Shown here piece by piece: positions 31,811 through 41,828 of a stretch of DNA of 64,000 bases (the first letter of the stretch is position 1; each line of letters starts with the position of its first letter). The notes beneath the pieces are model-generated. The model worked only from the letters and a program-made list of their open reading frames with translations. It was not told where the DNA came from and did no database searches. The translations under genes and the position numbers were made by a program. The stretch is from Oceanobacter sp. 1_MG-2023 (GTDB lineage Bacteria; Pseudomonadota; Gammaproteobacteria; Pseudomonadales; Oceanobacteraceae), in NCBI RefSeq assembly GCF_030689025.1, contig NZ_JAUYWA010000008.1, positions 82,090 through 146,089 on the forward strand, in the 5' to 3' direction.

Positions 31811-34800
31811 ATGTCCAACGGGTTACTGCGCAAGGCTTGCGCTCATCTCGCGCTGACTGGCCTATTGGCTGTCATCACAGTCACCGGCGGTTGTACTCAA
31901 TCGGAACCAGAAACAGATAATGCTGCTGTGCGTGAAACCTCTGCGCCGGCACAAGCAGCCGCCGCTGCAGAGACGCTCCCGGCGGCCCCAACGCCAACCT
32001 CTGACTCGACTTCTGACTCGACTTCTGACTCGACTTCTGACTCGACTTCTGGCGTTGAGTCCGCCAACGCCATACCAACCGATGATATTCAACAACGTTA
32101 CGACGGTATACCGCTCTCGGTCGTGCGTATCAGTGAAGCCAGTTACGACGGCGGCAGCACGGTGCATATCCAGTTCTCCGTACCACTGGACGACCGTCAG
32201 GCATTCGATGAATATATCAACGTCAACAGCTCCAAAAGCAAAAGCTGGGTGCTGTCGGATGATCGCCGCATTCTGTACATGCTGGGTGCCGAGCCAGAAA
32301 CCCAATACAAGCTGACCGTCAGCGCAGGCTTGAAAGGCATCAACGGCTCAGTATTAAACAGCAGCAGCAAGGCAACCGTTAACACCCAGGCAGCTCCCGC
32401 CAGTCTGGCGTTTGCCAGCGATGGCCGGGTATTGGCCTTCAGCAGCCAGCAAGGCTTGCCGGTTATTACCCAAAACGTCCCTGAAGCCAATGTCAGTTTT
32501 TTCCGCATGCAGGATGACCAACTGCATCAGGCCGGTCTCTACCTTGGTAAAAACATCCGCTCATCCAGCTGGACCCGACAGTATCTGTCACAGGTGGCCG
32601 AGCTGAAATATGAAGGCCGTTTCAAGCTGACCGACGAACAAAACCGCCGCCGCCAGATCAACCTGCCTATTGGTGATATTCCCGAGCTGGCGGCACCGGG
32701 TGTCTACCTGGTCGTGATGAATATCCCCGGCACCTTTGATTCCCAACAAGCGACCACGTATTACAGCCTGACTGATCTCGGCTTGCACCTGCATCAATAC
32801 GCCAATCAATCAGAACTGCTGGTACAAAGCCTGGAAACCACCCAGCCAATTGCCAATGCCAAGGTGGAACTGCTGTCCAGGGATGGCTCCGCCGTCCGGC
32901 TGGGTACAACCAACCAGAGCGGCCAACTGAGTATTCGTAACACCTTGCTTCATGGTCGTAATTCCAACAGTACCGCACTGGTGGTGCGCAAAGGAAAATC
33001 GGTCAGTCTGTTACCGCTGAAAACCAGTGCCATTGACCTGTCGGATTTTCATTTCAGCCAACGCTCCCCCCATCAGCAGGAGCTGTTTATTTACAGCCCC
33101 CGTGATTTGTATCGAGGAGGCGAAACCGCGGAGTTTTCCGCCTTGCTGCGCGGCCAGGATGGCGAAAAAATTCGTCAGCCCAAACTCAAGGCCATTGTCA
33201 CACGCCCCGACGGCCAACAAGTCAAAACCCTGACGCTGTCACCGTCCACCTCCGGTTATTACCATTGGTCACTACCGCTGGCCGCTGATGCCATGACCGG
33301 CGACTGGCAGATCAGTATCCGCTTGCCCGACAACACCACCAGCCGCTATCGCTTCAAAGTCGAAGACTTTATGCCGGAACGACTGAAAATCAGCTGGCAC
33401 CCGGAAGCCACTCGGAGCGATGCCAACCTGCACCACGGTAACAGCAATCTGACCGTGCCACTGTTGGGCGAGTATCTGTACGGTGCTCCAGCAGCAGGGA
33501 ATCGACTGCAGGCAGCACTGGATATCCAACCCGAGTTACACCCGTTTGAACGCTGGTCCGACTACGTCTTTGGCAACGCTACCGAAACCGACTGGAATAA
33601 CCAGCAACAGCTTGAACACACGCTGGATGCACAAGGAAAAGTGGATCTCGCCATTACCAACAGCTGGTCAGCGTCGCCCACACCGATGGCCATCACCATT
33701 ACCGCCAGTCTGTTTGAAAGCGGTGGCCGACCAGTCGTACGGCGGCAAAAAGAAATCTGGCTACCTCACTCGCCATTGGTGGGGGTTCGCCCACTGTTTG
33801 ATGATCGTGCCCCTTCCAATGGCCTGGCCCATTTTGAACTGCTGATGACTGATGGCAGCGACCAGCTCTTGGCCGCCCGTCAGGTCAAGGTACGCTTGAT
33901 CAATACCAACCCGGATCACGACTGGCGTTACAGCAGCGACCGGGGTTGGTACTACGAACAAAAAGAGCGCACCACTGTTGAACTGACCCTGGCGGTGGAT
34001 CTATCGGCCAATCAGCCAACTCCGGTTGCCGTCCCTGTCGACTGGGGCAGTTATCGACTGGAAGTCGAAAACCCGGACAGCGGCCAGACCGCCGTACTGG
34101 AATTCCAGTCCGGCTATAGCTGGTATGGCAGACAAGATGGCAATGCGCGTCCCCGCCAGGTAACGCTGAACTGGGACAAGAGTGGTTATCAGGGCGGGGA
34201 TGTTGCACGCCTGGCCATTACCCCACCCTCTGCAGCGGAACAGTCACCACAAGCGACCTCTCAGGCGCTGGTGATGGTCGAAGCCGACCAATTGTTATGG
34301 CTCAAGCGCGTCGACCTCAGTAGTCAGGGAGGTCATGTTGATATCCCGATCGACCCGAGCTGGAAACGCCATGATATTTACGTCAGCGTGTTGCATCTGC
34401 AACCGGCCGACAGCCAGAAACGTATTACCCCCACCCGCGCCATTGGCCTGATTCACCTGCCTCTGGATCGCAGTGACCGCCAACTGACGATTGAGTCCAA
34501 CGTCCCTGAACGCTGGCTGCCAGACCGCACCGTCAACGTCGAGTTACAGGTCAGCCAGCAACAGCAAGCGCCCAAACAAGCCTGGGTGACACTGGCTGCG
34601 GTCGATGTTGGCGTGTTATCAATCTCTCGTTTCGACACCCCCGATCCGTTCAGCTTTTTCTTTGAACCACGTCGCTACAGTGTTGATATGTTCGATATCT
34701 ATAGCCAGGTGATCGACTTCAACAACAGCCAACCAGCGACGCTCAACTTTGGTGGTGATGCCGCCATGGCCCGAGGCGGCGACATGGCCCGTTCACAAGT

Positions 34801-36883
34801 ACAAATCGTGTCGTTGTTTTCCGGCAAGGTCGACGTCGTTAATGGGGTTGCCAATATTCCGCTGCAGCTACCCGACTTCAACGGCCGTCTGCGGCTGATG
34901 GCCGTGGCCTTTACCGACGATGCTTTTGGTCATATGGAACAGGAAGTCACGGTGGCCGCCCCCATTGTGACCCAGCTATCGATGCCACGGTTTGCCGGTA
35001 TGGATGACGATGCCCATATCGCTCTCGACGTCACCAACCTGAGTGGCCAACCCCAGACCCTGACCGTCACCCCCAGTGCCTTTGGCCCGGTCGAATTTGA
35101 GGCCGAGCCACGTACCCTGACGCTGGCCAACCAACAAAAACAGACGCTGCGTTATCCATTCCGGGCAACCTATCCGGAAACCATCTCACTGGGCGAAATT
35201 GAATTCCGCATGCAAGTCACAGGGCTACCGGAATACCCCATCGACCGCCGCTGGACCCTGATCAGCCGCCCGACGTTACCGGCCTACTCCGAATTTGTCC
35301 GGGGCCGTCTCAGCAGCAATGAACAACTGCAATTGACTGCCGGGCAACTGCACGGCATGGACAGCCGCTACCTCTCCACCCGGCTGACACTGGACCCCCA
35401 GGTAAACCTCAATCCACACCGTCAACTCGACCAGCTGCTGCATTACCCCTATGGCTGCCTGGAGCAGTCAGTGTCCAGCAGCTATCCCTGGTTGTTTGTC
35501 GAACAACAGCAAATCGATGCCCTGAACGACAGGCGCGCCAGCAGCATCTCCCGTGAACAGGCAATGGCAGCCAGCATTCAGCGCATTATCAAAAAAATGC
35601 TCAGCAGCGGTGGTTTCAGCCTGTGGTCATCCAGTGATGCCTACGAACAACACTGGCTCACCGCCTACGCGACCCAGTTTCTGGTTGACGCCAAAAACCG
35701 TGGTTTTGATGTCGATCAGGAAATCATCGACAAAGCGCTGACGCGTCTGCACGACTACATTCGTGGTCGCGGCCATAACACCGAACGCTGGAACGAAGAC
35801 AGCACGCTGTACCGCTTTATCTATCGCTCCTATGCCGCGTATGTACTGGCCCAGCAGCAACGCATCACCCTGACCGATGTCCGCTCACTCAGTAACGCCC
35901 AGCCCGTCAACGCCACCCCGTTGGCACTGGTGCATCTGGCCCTGGCAGCCCAACAGCTCGGCGACAAGGCACTGGCAACACAGCTGCTGCAACAGGCCCG
36001 ACAAGCACAACGACCAGAAAACCTCTACATCGGCGACTACGGCTCTGCCATCCGGGATCAGGCCGCCATGGCGGCGCTGCTGATGGCCAACAACCTCGAT
36101 ACCGAGTGGGCAGATGACCTGCTGTTCTCGCTGGAAGCCAGTCTGCGCAGCCGCCGCTACCTCAGTACCCAGGAGCGTATTCAACTGCTGCGTGCGTCAC
36201 ACCAGCAAGCGCAGCAATCATCACAACAAGGCAACCACTGGCAAGCCAACCTGAGTTATGCCGATGTCAGCCATGACCTGACCGGCCAACAGATGCAGCA
36301 CTTCAACTCCGGTGACGCGGACGTATTGGCAGGATTAACCCTCACCAACACCGGCACCGAGACATTCAGTGCCGAGCTGCTGGTGCAAGGCTACCGTGAG
36401 CTGAACCAATCCAGGAGCTCTCACAATATTGATATCCAGCGCCGCTACTATCATCAGGGCGGTCAACCCATCGCCCTTACCGATCAGCCTCTGACTCTGG
36501 CTACCGGAGATTTGATGCTGGTGGAGTTACAGATCAGCAGCACACAATATCGTCCGGATCTGTTGGCCGTCGATCTGTTACCTGCGGGCCTGGAGCTGGA
36601 GAACCAGAACCTGCTCGACAGCCTGTCGGTAGCCAAAATCAAGATCGATGGCACCTCAGTTGCCGACTGGACGGAGAACAACGGTGTGATCCATCAGGAA
36701 TACCGTGACGACCGCTTTGTCGCCGCCCTGGAAACCGGCGACCATCGCAGCGCGCGGGTGTTTTATCTGGTACGTGCTGTCACCCCCGGCAAATACCGTA
36801 TTCCCGGCCCGTTGCTGGAAGATATGTACGATCCGGAAGCCCGCTCGGTGGGAGCCAATACACACTGGCTGATCATTGAGTAA
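31811..36883 (+). CDS. Bacterial alpha-2-macroglobulin lipoprotein (YfhM-like)
   Basis: This large periplasmic protease trap is probably lipid-anchored: signal peptide then VTGGC near residue 28. A low-complexity linker (about residues 38-85) includes a tandem STSD repeat encoded by a 12-bp repeat. MG domains follow. The thioester motif CLEQ (Cys1216-Gln1219) in YPYGCLEQSVSSSYPW shows it can bind attacking proteases covalently. The complement-like helical domain lies C-terminal to it. 1690 residues is normal. The stop overlaps the start of pbpC, the conserved partner that would repair breached peptidoglycan. Confidence 0.93.
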   Translation: MSNGLLRKACAHLALTGLLAVITVTGGCTQSEPETDNAAVRETSAPAQAAAAAETLPAAPTPTSDSTSDSTSDSTSDSTSGVESANAIPTDDIQQRYDGIPLSVVRISEASYDGGSTVHIQFSVPLDDRQAFDEYINVNSSKSKSWVLSDDRRILYMLGAEPETQYKLTVSAGLKGINGSVLNSSSKATVNTQAAPASLAFASDGRVLAFSSQQGLPVITQNVPEANVSFFRMQDDQLHQAGLYLGKNIRSSSWTRQYLSQVAELKYEGRFKLTDEQNRRRQINLPIGDIPELAAPGVYLVVMNIPGTFDSQQATTYYSLTDLGLHLHQYANQSELLVQSLETTQPIANAKVELLSRDGSAVRLGTTNQSGQLSIRNTLLHGRNSNSTALVVRKGKSVSLLPLKTSAIDLSDFHFSQRSPHQQELFIYSPRDLYRGGETAEFSALLRGQDGEKIRQPKLKAIVTRPDGQQVKTLTLSPSTSGYYHWSLPLAADAMTGDWQISIRLPDNTTSRYRFKVEDFMPERLKISWHPEATRSDANLHHGNSNLTVPLLGEYLYGAPAAGNRLQAALDIQPELHPFERWSDYVFGNATETDWNNQQQLEHTLDAQGKVDLAITNSWSASPTPMAITITASLFESGGRPVVRRQKEIWLPHSPLVGVRPLFDDRAPSNGLAHFELLMTDGSDQLLAARQVKVRLINTNPDHDWRYSSDRGWYYEQKERTTVELTLAVDLSANQPTPVAVPVDWGSYRLEVENPDSGQTAVLEFQSGYSWYGRQDGNARPRQVTLNWDKSGYQGGDVARLAITPPSAAEQSPQATSQALVMVEADQLLWLKRVDLSSQGGHVDIPIDPSWKRHDIYVSVLHLQPADSQKRITPTRAIGLIHLPLDRSDRQLTIESNVPERWLPDRTVNVELQVSQQQQAPKQAWVTLAAVDVGVLSISRFDTPDPFSFFFEPRRYSVDMFDIYSQVIDFNNSQPATLNFGGDAAMARGGDMARSQVQIVSLFSGKVDVVNGVANIPLQLPDFNGRLRLMAVAFTDDAFGHMEQEVTVAAPIVTQLSMPRFAGMDDDAHIALDVTNLSGQPQTLTVTPSAFGPVEFEAEPRTLTLANQQKQTLRYPFRATYPETISLGEIEFRMQVTGLPEYPIDRRWTLISRPTLPAYSEFVRGRLSSNEQLQLTAGQLHGMDSRYLSTRLTLDPQVNLNPHRQLDQLLHYPYGCLEQSVSSSYPWLFVEQQQIDALNDRRASSISREQAMAASIQRIIKKMLSSGGFSLWSSSDAYEQHWLTAYATQFLVDAKNRGFDVDQEIIDKALTRLHDYIRGRGHNTERWNEDSTLYRFIYRSYAAYVLAQQQRITLTDVRSLSNAQPVNATPLALVHLALAAQQLGDKALATQLLQQARQAQRPENLYIGDYGSAIRDQAAMAALLMANNLDTEWADDLLFSLEASLRSRRYLSTQERIQLLRASHQQAQQSSQQGNHWQANLSYADVSHDLTGQQMQHFNSGDADVLAGLTLTNTGTETFSAELLVQGYRELNQSRSSHNIDIQRRYYHQGGQPIALTDQPLTLATGDLMLVELQISSTQYRPDLLAVDLLPAGLELENQNLLDSLSVAKIKIDGTSVADWTENNGVIHQEYRDDRFVAALETGDHRSARVFYLVRAVTPGKYRIPGPLLEDMYDPEARSVGANTHWLIIE
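32003..32050. repeat. 12-bp tandem repeat in the alpha-2-macroglobulin linker
   Basis: Four perfect copies of GACTCGACTTCT, in frame, coding for repeated DSTS just after the lipobox. Confidence 0.92.
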
Positions 36884-39347
36884 ACCATCAATCGCCAAAC
36901 GCCGGGCCAGGCCCCGGCAGCACGAGCACCAACACCGGCAGCAGCCTGAACAACCAACCGGGTTACGATGGGTCATATGGCTGGGAGCCGGCACGGCTCT
37001 CCTGATCCTGCTGGCGCTGCTGCTGAACTGGCGTTATCCACTGCAACTGCCGGAGCACAATCAACAGGCGTTTTCCCGTGTGGTGGTTGATCGTCATGGC
37101 CGCACCCTGCGCGCCTTTCCCGATGCCCAGGGGGTCTGGCGCTTGCCAGTCACTCTCGACCAGATTGCCCCCGACTATCTGGCCGCGGTATTGCACTACG
37201 AAGATCGCTGGTTTTACCACCACCCCGGTATCAATCCATTCGCCATCGCCCGTGCTGCGTGGCAAAACCTGCAATGTGGCTGTGTGGTATCGGGAGGCTC
37301 CACTCTGACCATGCAGGTCGCACGGCGTTTGTATCCGCACCACCGCAACCTCAGTGGCAAACTGCAGCAGGCATTGCGGGCCTTGCAACTGGAATGGCAA
37401 CTGGGCAAAGAAGAAATTCTTACTCTCTATCTGAATTATGTTCCGATGGGCGGCGTGATCGAGGGAGTCGAAGCGGCTGCCCAGATGTATCTCGACAAAC
37501 CTGCCGCTGAACTGTCGTTATCAGAATCCGCCTTGCTGGCGGTATTGCCCCAAGCGCCCAGTCGGCTGCGCCCTGATCGCCACCCACAAAGAGCACGGGC
37601 CGCCCGGGATAAAGTACTCCGGCGCCTGCTGCGTTTTGAGGCCATCAGCCCGCACGCCTATCAACAGGCGCTGCTGGACCCGGTCTTTGCGCGCCAACCC
37701 GACACCCCGCAACAAGCTCCCTTGCTGGCTCGCCATCTGATTCAGCGTTATCCGCAACAACCGCTGATTCACACCACTCTGGACGGCGACCTGCAACGGG
37801 AAATCAGCCGTCAGTTACAGCGCGATATCCAGCTATTCCCCCGCCATCACTCCGCCGCCGTGCTGGTGGTACACAATCCCAGTCATGAAATCCGCGTTTA
37901 CAGTGGCACTGCCGACTTTGGCAACCCGCAACGACTGGGGCATGTGGATATGGTGCAAGCCATTCGTTCCCCTGGCTCAACGTTAAAGCCTTTTATTTAT
38001 GGTCTGGCGCTGGATCAAGGGCTGATTCATGGTGCCAGTTTGCTAACCGATGCCCCCCGGCTGCGCCAGGCCTATCAGCCGGGTAACTTCTCGGCCGGTT
38101 TTTCCGGGCCGGTCTCACCACCACGGGCCTTGAACTACTCTCTCAACCTGCCAGCGGTACAGGTGCTGGAAGCATTAACCCCGGCACGTTTTTATGCTGC
38201 CCTCAGCAATGCCGGTTTCCATTACCAACTCCCCGATGCTGCCCGCCCGAATCTGTCGCTGGCACTGGGCGGTGGTGGCGTCAGCCTGTGGCAACTGGTC
38301 ATGCTCTACAGCTCGCTGATGAATCAGGGCCAGGTGTTTCCGTTACAACCCTTGCTATCGGCAGCACATACACACTCATTGCCTTCCCGCCCAGCGATAA
38401 ACACCCCGCCCATTGCTCTTCCCAACCGTGGCCGCCAGCTACTCAGCCCGGAAGCCGCCTGGGTCACCGCCGACTGGCTACGTAACCCGCTCCCCAATCG
38501 CACCCGCAGTGTCGACGTGATCCAGCCCCGCACCTTCGGTTGGAAAACCGGCACCAGCTATGGCTTTCGCGACAGCTGGGCCATTGGTATCACCCCGGAG
38601 TACACTGTCGGCGTCTGGTTTGGACGCCCGGATGGCACGCCGTCACCCGGCTATTTCGGGGCCGTCACCGCCATGCCTGCGCTGCAACGTATCATGACCA
38701 TGATCGATCGCCGGCCACGCTGGCCGGAACCGCCTCCGCCAGTACAGGCCATCGACGCCTGCTGGCCACTGGGCCGTCTGCTCAGCGACACCCCTGACGA
38801 CCAGTGCCACCGCACGGTAACGGGCTGGAGTATTCGCCAACTGGTGCCACCAACCTTGCCAGACAGCGCCAATCCCGGTGCTCCCAACCCTCTGCCCGTT
38901 CTGGTCAACCAACATGGCCAACGCGTCAACGCTCACTGCGACCGCAGCGGCACCCCAACCCGCTTACAATCATTAGCCCTGTGGCCAATCATGCTGGAAT
39001 CCTGGATTCCCGCCTCGCAGCGTCTCAGCCAACAACTCCCATCACCGGCACCTGGCTGTGAATCATCTTTACGACTCGAACGCCAGCTGCAAATCACAGG
39101 GATAGAACCCGGCGAACATATCCGCGCCAGCCAAAACAACCCGGCCGGGGAACATGTACTCCCCAGCCTTACCCTCAGCGCGAATGGCGGCGTTGGCACC
39201 CGCAGTTGGTATATCAATGGTGAATACCGGGGCAGCAGCACCGAACAGCAGCCATTGACCCTGTCTTTACGCCGCGCTGGCGCGCAACAAATCGTCTTGA
39301 TTGATAACGAAGGTAACAGCGATCGTATAACGGTTTATGCGGATTAG
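36876..39347 (+). CDS. pbpC: Penicillin-binding protein 1C
   Basis: A class A PBP: one N-terminal transmembrane helix (residues ~30-50), a GT51 transglycosylase domain (YEDRWFYHHPGINPFAIARA, GGSTLTMQVARRL), a transpeptidase with SPGSTLKPFIYG (SxxK), YSLN and KTGTSYG, and the PBP1C C-terminal domain. 823 residues. It starts at TTG 36876, overlapping the alpha-2-macroglobulin stop; no better in-frame start precedes the membrane helix. The pairing with alpha-2-macroglobulin is the conserved defence arrangement known in many proteobacteria. Confidence 0.95.
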   Translation: MSKPSIAKRRARPRQHEHQHRQQPEQPTGLRWVIWLGAGTALLILLALLLNWRYPLQLPEHNQQAFSRVVVDRHGRTLRAFPDAQGVWRLPVTLDQIAPDYLAAVLHYEDRWFYHHPGINPFAIARAAWQNLQCGCVVSGGSTLTMQVARRLYPHHRNLSGKLQQALRALQLEWQLGKEEILTLYLNYVPMGGVIEGVEAAAQMYLDKPAAELSLSESALLAVLPQAPSRLRPDRHPQRARAARDKVLRRLLRFEAISPHAYQQALLDPVFARQPDTPQQAPLLARHLIQRYPQQPLIHTTLDGDLQREISRQLQRDIQLFPRHHSAAVLVVHNPSHEIRVYSGTADFGNPQRLGHVDMVQAIRSPGSTLKPFIYGLALDQGLIHGASLLTDAPRLRQAYQPGNFSAGFSGPVSPPRALNYSLNLPAVQVLEALTPARFYAALSNAGFHYQLPDAARPNLSLALGGGGVSLWQLVMLYSSLMNQGQVFPLQPLLSAAHTHSLPSRPAINTPPIALPNRGRQLLSPEAAWVTADWLRNPLPNRTRSVDVIQPRTFGWKTGTSYGFRDSWAIGITPEYTVGVWFGRPDGTPSPGYFGAVTAMPALQRIMTMIDRRPRWPEPPPPVQAIDACWPLGRLLSDTPDDQCHRTVTGWSIRQLVPPTLPDSANPGAPNPLPVLVNQHGQRVNAHCDRSGTPTRLQSLALWPIMLESWIPASQRLSQQLPSPAPGCESSLRLERQLQITGIEPGEHIRASQNNPAGEHVLPSLTLSANGGVGTRSWYINGEYRGSSTEQQPLTLSLRRAGAQQIVLIDNEGNSDRITVYAD

Positions 39348-39492
39348 TGGCGTAGCGCCAAAGACAAACGTTTGCAGGCAGCGCAACTGACGATCAGGCA
39401 CAAGCTGTCAGGCATCGAGAGCCACAATCGGGTCGCTGCCACTCAGACAGCCGGGTATCCTGAAGGTTGATACCACTACCCGACTGATTGTC

Positions 39493-40497
39493 ATGAGCAA
39501 CTCACCAGCGTTTTCTCTGCTACAACAGCGCTCTGTTCAACCTGCCACCCAACGCTCTGCCCAGGGTACCGAGCCATACGCTGGCGAGCAGCAAAGCCGT
39601 GATTTTCACCGTATTGCCGCCGCGATCGATTATCTGCAGCAGCATGTAACGGAACAGCCAACCCTTGATGCCCTGGCGGCGTATCTACAGCTCAGCCCAG
39701 GTTATTGTCTGAAACTGTTCCAGCGCTGGGCGGGAGTATCGCCCAAACGTTTTTTGCAGACACTCACCACCGAACAGGCAAAACCCTTGCTGCTCGATCA
39801 TCACAGTCTGCTGGATACCAGCCTGGCACTGGGGTTAAGCAGTCCATCCCGTCTTTACGATCATTTTGTTGCCATCGAGGCCGTGACACCCGGTGATTTC
39901 AAACGCATGGGAGCAGAGCTGCAGATCCGTTATGGCCGTGGTTTTACACTGTTTGGCGAGGCGTTTATCGCCTGGACCGACCGCGGGATCTGCCAGCTGA
40001 CGTTTCTCGCGACAACGCCAATGGCTACCGGCCAGCACCCGACCGCCGCCGATCACCATGCGGCCTTTGAGCGTTTATCGGGCAGCTGGCCTAACGCGCA
40101 GCTAGTGGCAGACAATCACGCTGCCAGCCGTCTTCTCGATTATGTGTTTCAACCATTACAAACGCAGACGTTATCGCAGCAGCAACCGGTTCCGCTCTTG
40201 CTGCGTGGTACCAATTTTCAGGTCAGTGTCTGGCGCGCATTACTGGAAACTGGCAGTGGGTCACGTACCACTTACGGTGCGCTGGCGGCAGCGCTGGGTA
40301 ATCCCAACGCCAGCCGTGCCGTGGGCGGGGCAGTGGGGGCCAATCCGGTGGCCTGGTTGATCCCGTGTCACCGGGTGATCCAGGCCAGTGGTGCCATCGG
40401 CGGTTATCGCTGGGGAGTCCAGCGTAAAGCGGCCATGCTGGCCCGGGAGTCTTGTTACATGGCAGATACCCACCCCGCCACGGCGCCTAACCGGTAA
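39493..40497 (+). CDS. Ada-like AraC-MGMT fusion (O6-alkylguanine repair and regulation)
   Basis: Residues 30-140 are an AraC-type DNA-binding domain (LDALAAYLQLSPGYCLKLFQRWAGVSPKRFLQ). Residues 150-325 are a methyltransferase domain with the acceptor site IPCHRV near residue 292 and GAIGGYRWGVQRKAAML. The N-terminal zinc domain of E. coli Ada (the Cys38 phosphotriester acceptor) is missing, so it would repair bases and may regulate genes without that trigger. 334 residues. It stands alone between pbpC and ackA. Confidence 0.9.
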   Translation: MSNSPAFSLLQQRSVQPATQRSAQGTEPYAGEQQSRDFHRIAAAIDYLQQHVTEQPTLDALAAYLQLSPGYCLKLFQRWAGVSPKRFLQTLTTEQAKPLLLDHHSLLDTSLALGLSSPSRLYDHFVAIEAVTPGDFKRMGAELQIRYGRGFTLFGEAFIAWTDRGICQLTFLATTPMATGQHPTAADHHAAFERLSGSWPNAQLVADNHAASRLLDYVFQPLQTQTLSQQQPVPLLLRGTNFQVSVWRALLETGSGSRTTYGALAAALGNPNASRAVGGAVGANPVAWLIPCHRVIQASGAIGGYRWGVQRKAAMLARESCYMADTHPATAPNR

Positions 40498-40646
40498 CAA
40501 AAACAAACACACTTCACTACCAACCTGTGTAATGAATGTAAGAAATACAGCGCAGCCTGTTACTAATCAATTTTTAAATATCAAGCATGACTCATCATGT
40601 TGGCTTGAATCACCCTATTGATCTTACTCATCATCAAGGACAGCGA

Positions 40647-41828
40647 ATGAAACAGCCTATATTGGTTATCAACTGCGGCAGCTCATCCATCAAGTTTGCC
40701 CTGTTTCCCGAAGATCACTGCCCCAAAACCACCTTCACCGGTGTTGCCGAACGACTGGGCGAAGATGAACCCCATTTGATTCTCCACGGCGACCCCGAAG
40801 TACGCATCCACCTGCCACCTGGCTCTGGCCACAAGGAAGGCATGCAGGCCTTTATCGAGGCCACGCGGAGCAAACTCCACGACCTGGCCGGTGTTGGCCA
40901 CCGGGTGGTTCATGGCGGCGAACGTTTTCACAGCAGCATTGTGCTGAATGCCGATAACGTCGCCGAACTGGAAACCTTGTCGCCGCTGGCACCACTGCAT
41001 AATCCGATGAACCTGGTCGGTATCCATTTATGCAAAGAGCTGTTTCCGTCTGCCCCGCAAGTGGCTGTATTTGATACGGCGTTTCATCAGAGTATTCCAG
41101 AGCAAACCTGGCTCTACGGCACGCCATATGAGTGGTATCAAAACGCCGGGGTACGCCGTTATGGGTTTCATGGCACCAGCTATCGCTACATTCTTGAGCA
41201 AGCCAGCCAGCGCCTGGCCAGACCGGCCGAATCACTTAATTTACTGATCAGTCACCTGGGCAATGGCTGCAGTGTATGTGCCGTCCGGGATGGGCAATCG
41301 GTTGATACCAGCATGGGGCTGACACCGCTGGAAGGGGTGGTGATGGGCACCCGCTGCGGTAATATCGATCCGGGGCTGGCCCAGCATATGCTGGATCATT
41401 CGGATCTGGATATGACAGCAATTATGACAACACTGAATAAACACAGCGGCCTCAAAGGGTTGTCTGGTATCGGTAACGATATGCGGGTGTTGCTCGAATC
41501 CGAAGCCGAAGGCCATGAAGGTGCCCAACGGGCAATCAATGTCTTCACCTTCCGTATTGCCCGCGAACTCGCCGCCCTTTCCTGTTCTTTGCCACATATT
41601 GATGCGGTGATTTTTACCGGTGGTATCGGTGAGCATGCCAGCGATATTCGCCAGCGTATTCTGGCCCAGTGGCTCAGCATGCCATTCCGGCTCGATGAAC
41701 AGCTGAACCAGCAGCACGGCGACCAGCAAGGCCGTATCAGCCAGCCAGACAGCCCGCTGGTGATGGTGATTCCCACCTCTGAAGAAACCATGATTGCCAA
41801 TGACACACGGGAGTTGATCAGCCAATGA
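40647..41828 (+). CDS. ackA: Acetate kinase
   Basis: Converts acetyl phosphate and ADP to acetate and ATP. Start 40647 (AAGGA upstream) gives 393 residues; a frame open from 40587 adds 20 unrelated residues. LVINCGSSSIKF, GHRVVHGGERF, RRYGFHGTSYRYI, GNGCSVCAVRDGQSVDTSMG and FTGGIGEHASDIR are the standard motifs. The last bases overlap the pta ATG by four (ATGA), so translation is coupled. Confidence 0.95.
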   Translation: MKQPILVINCGSSSIKFALFPEDHCPKTTFTGVAERLGEDEPHLILHGDPEVRIHLPPGSGHKEGMQAFIEATRSKLHDLAGVGHRVVHGGERFHSSIVLNADNVAELETLSPLAPLHNPMNLVGIHLCKELFPSAPQVAVFDTAFHQSIPEQTWLYGTPYEWYQNAGVRRYGFHGTSYRYILEQASQRLARPAESLNLLISHLGNGCSVCAVRDGQSVDTSMGLTPLEGVVMGTRCGNIDPGLAQHMLDHSDLDMTAIMTTLNKHSGLKGLSGIGNDMRVLLESEAEGHEGAQRAINVFTFRIARELAALSCSLPHIDAVIFTGGIGEHASDIRQRILAQWLSMPFRLDEQLNQQHGDQQGRISQPDSPLVMVIPTSEETMIANDTRELISQ

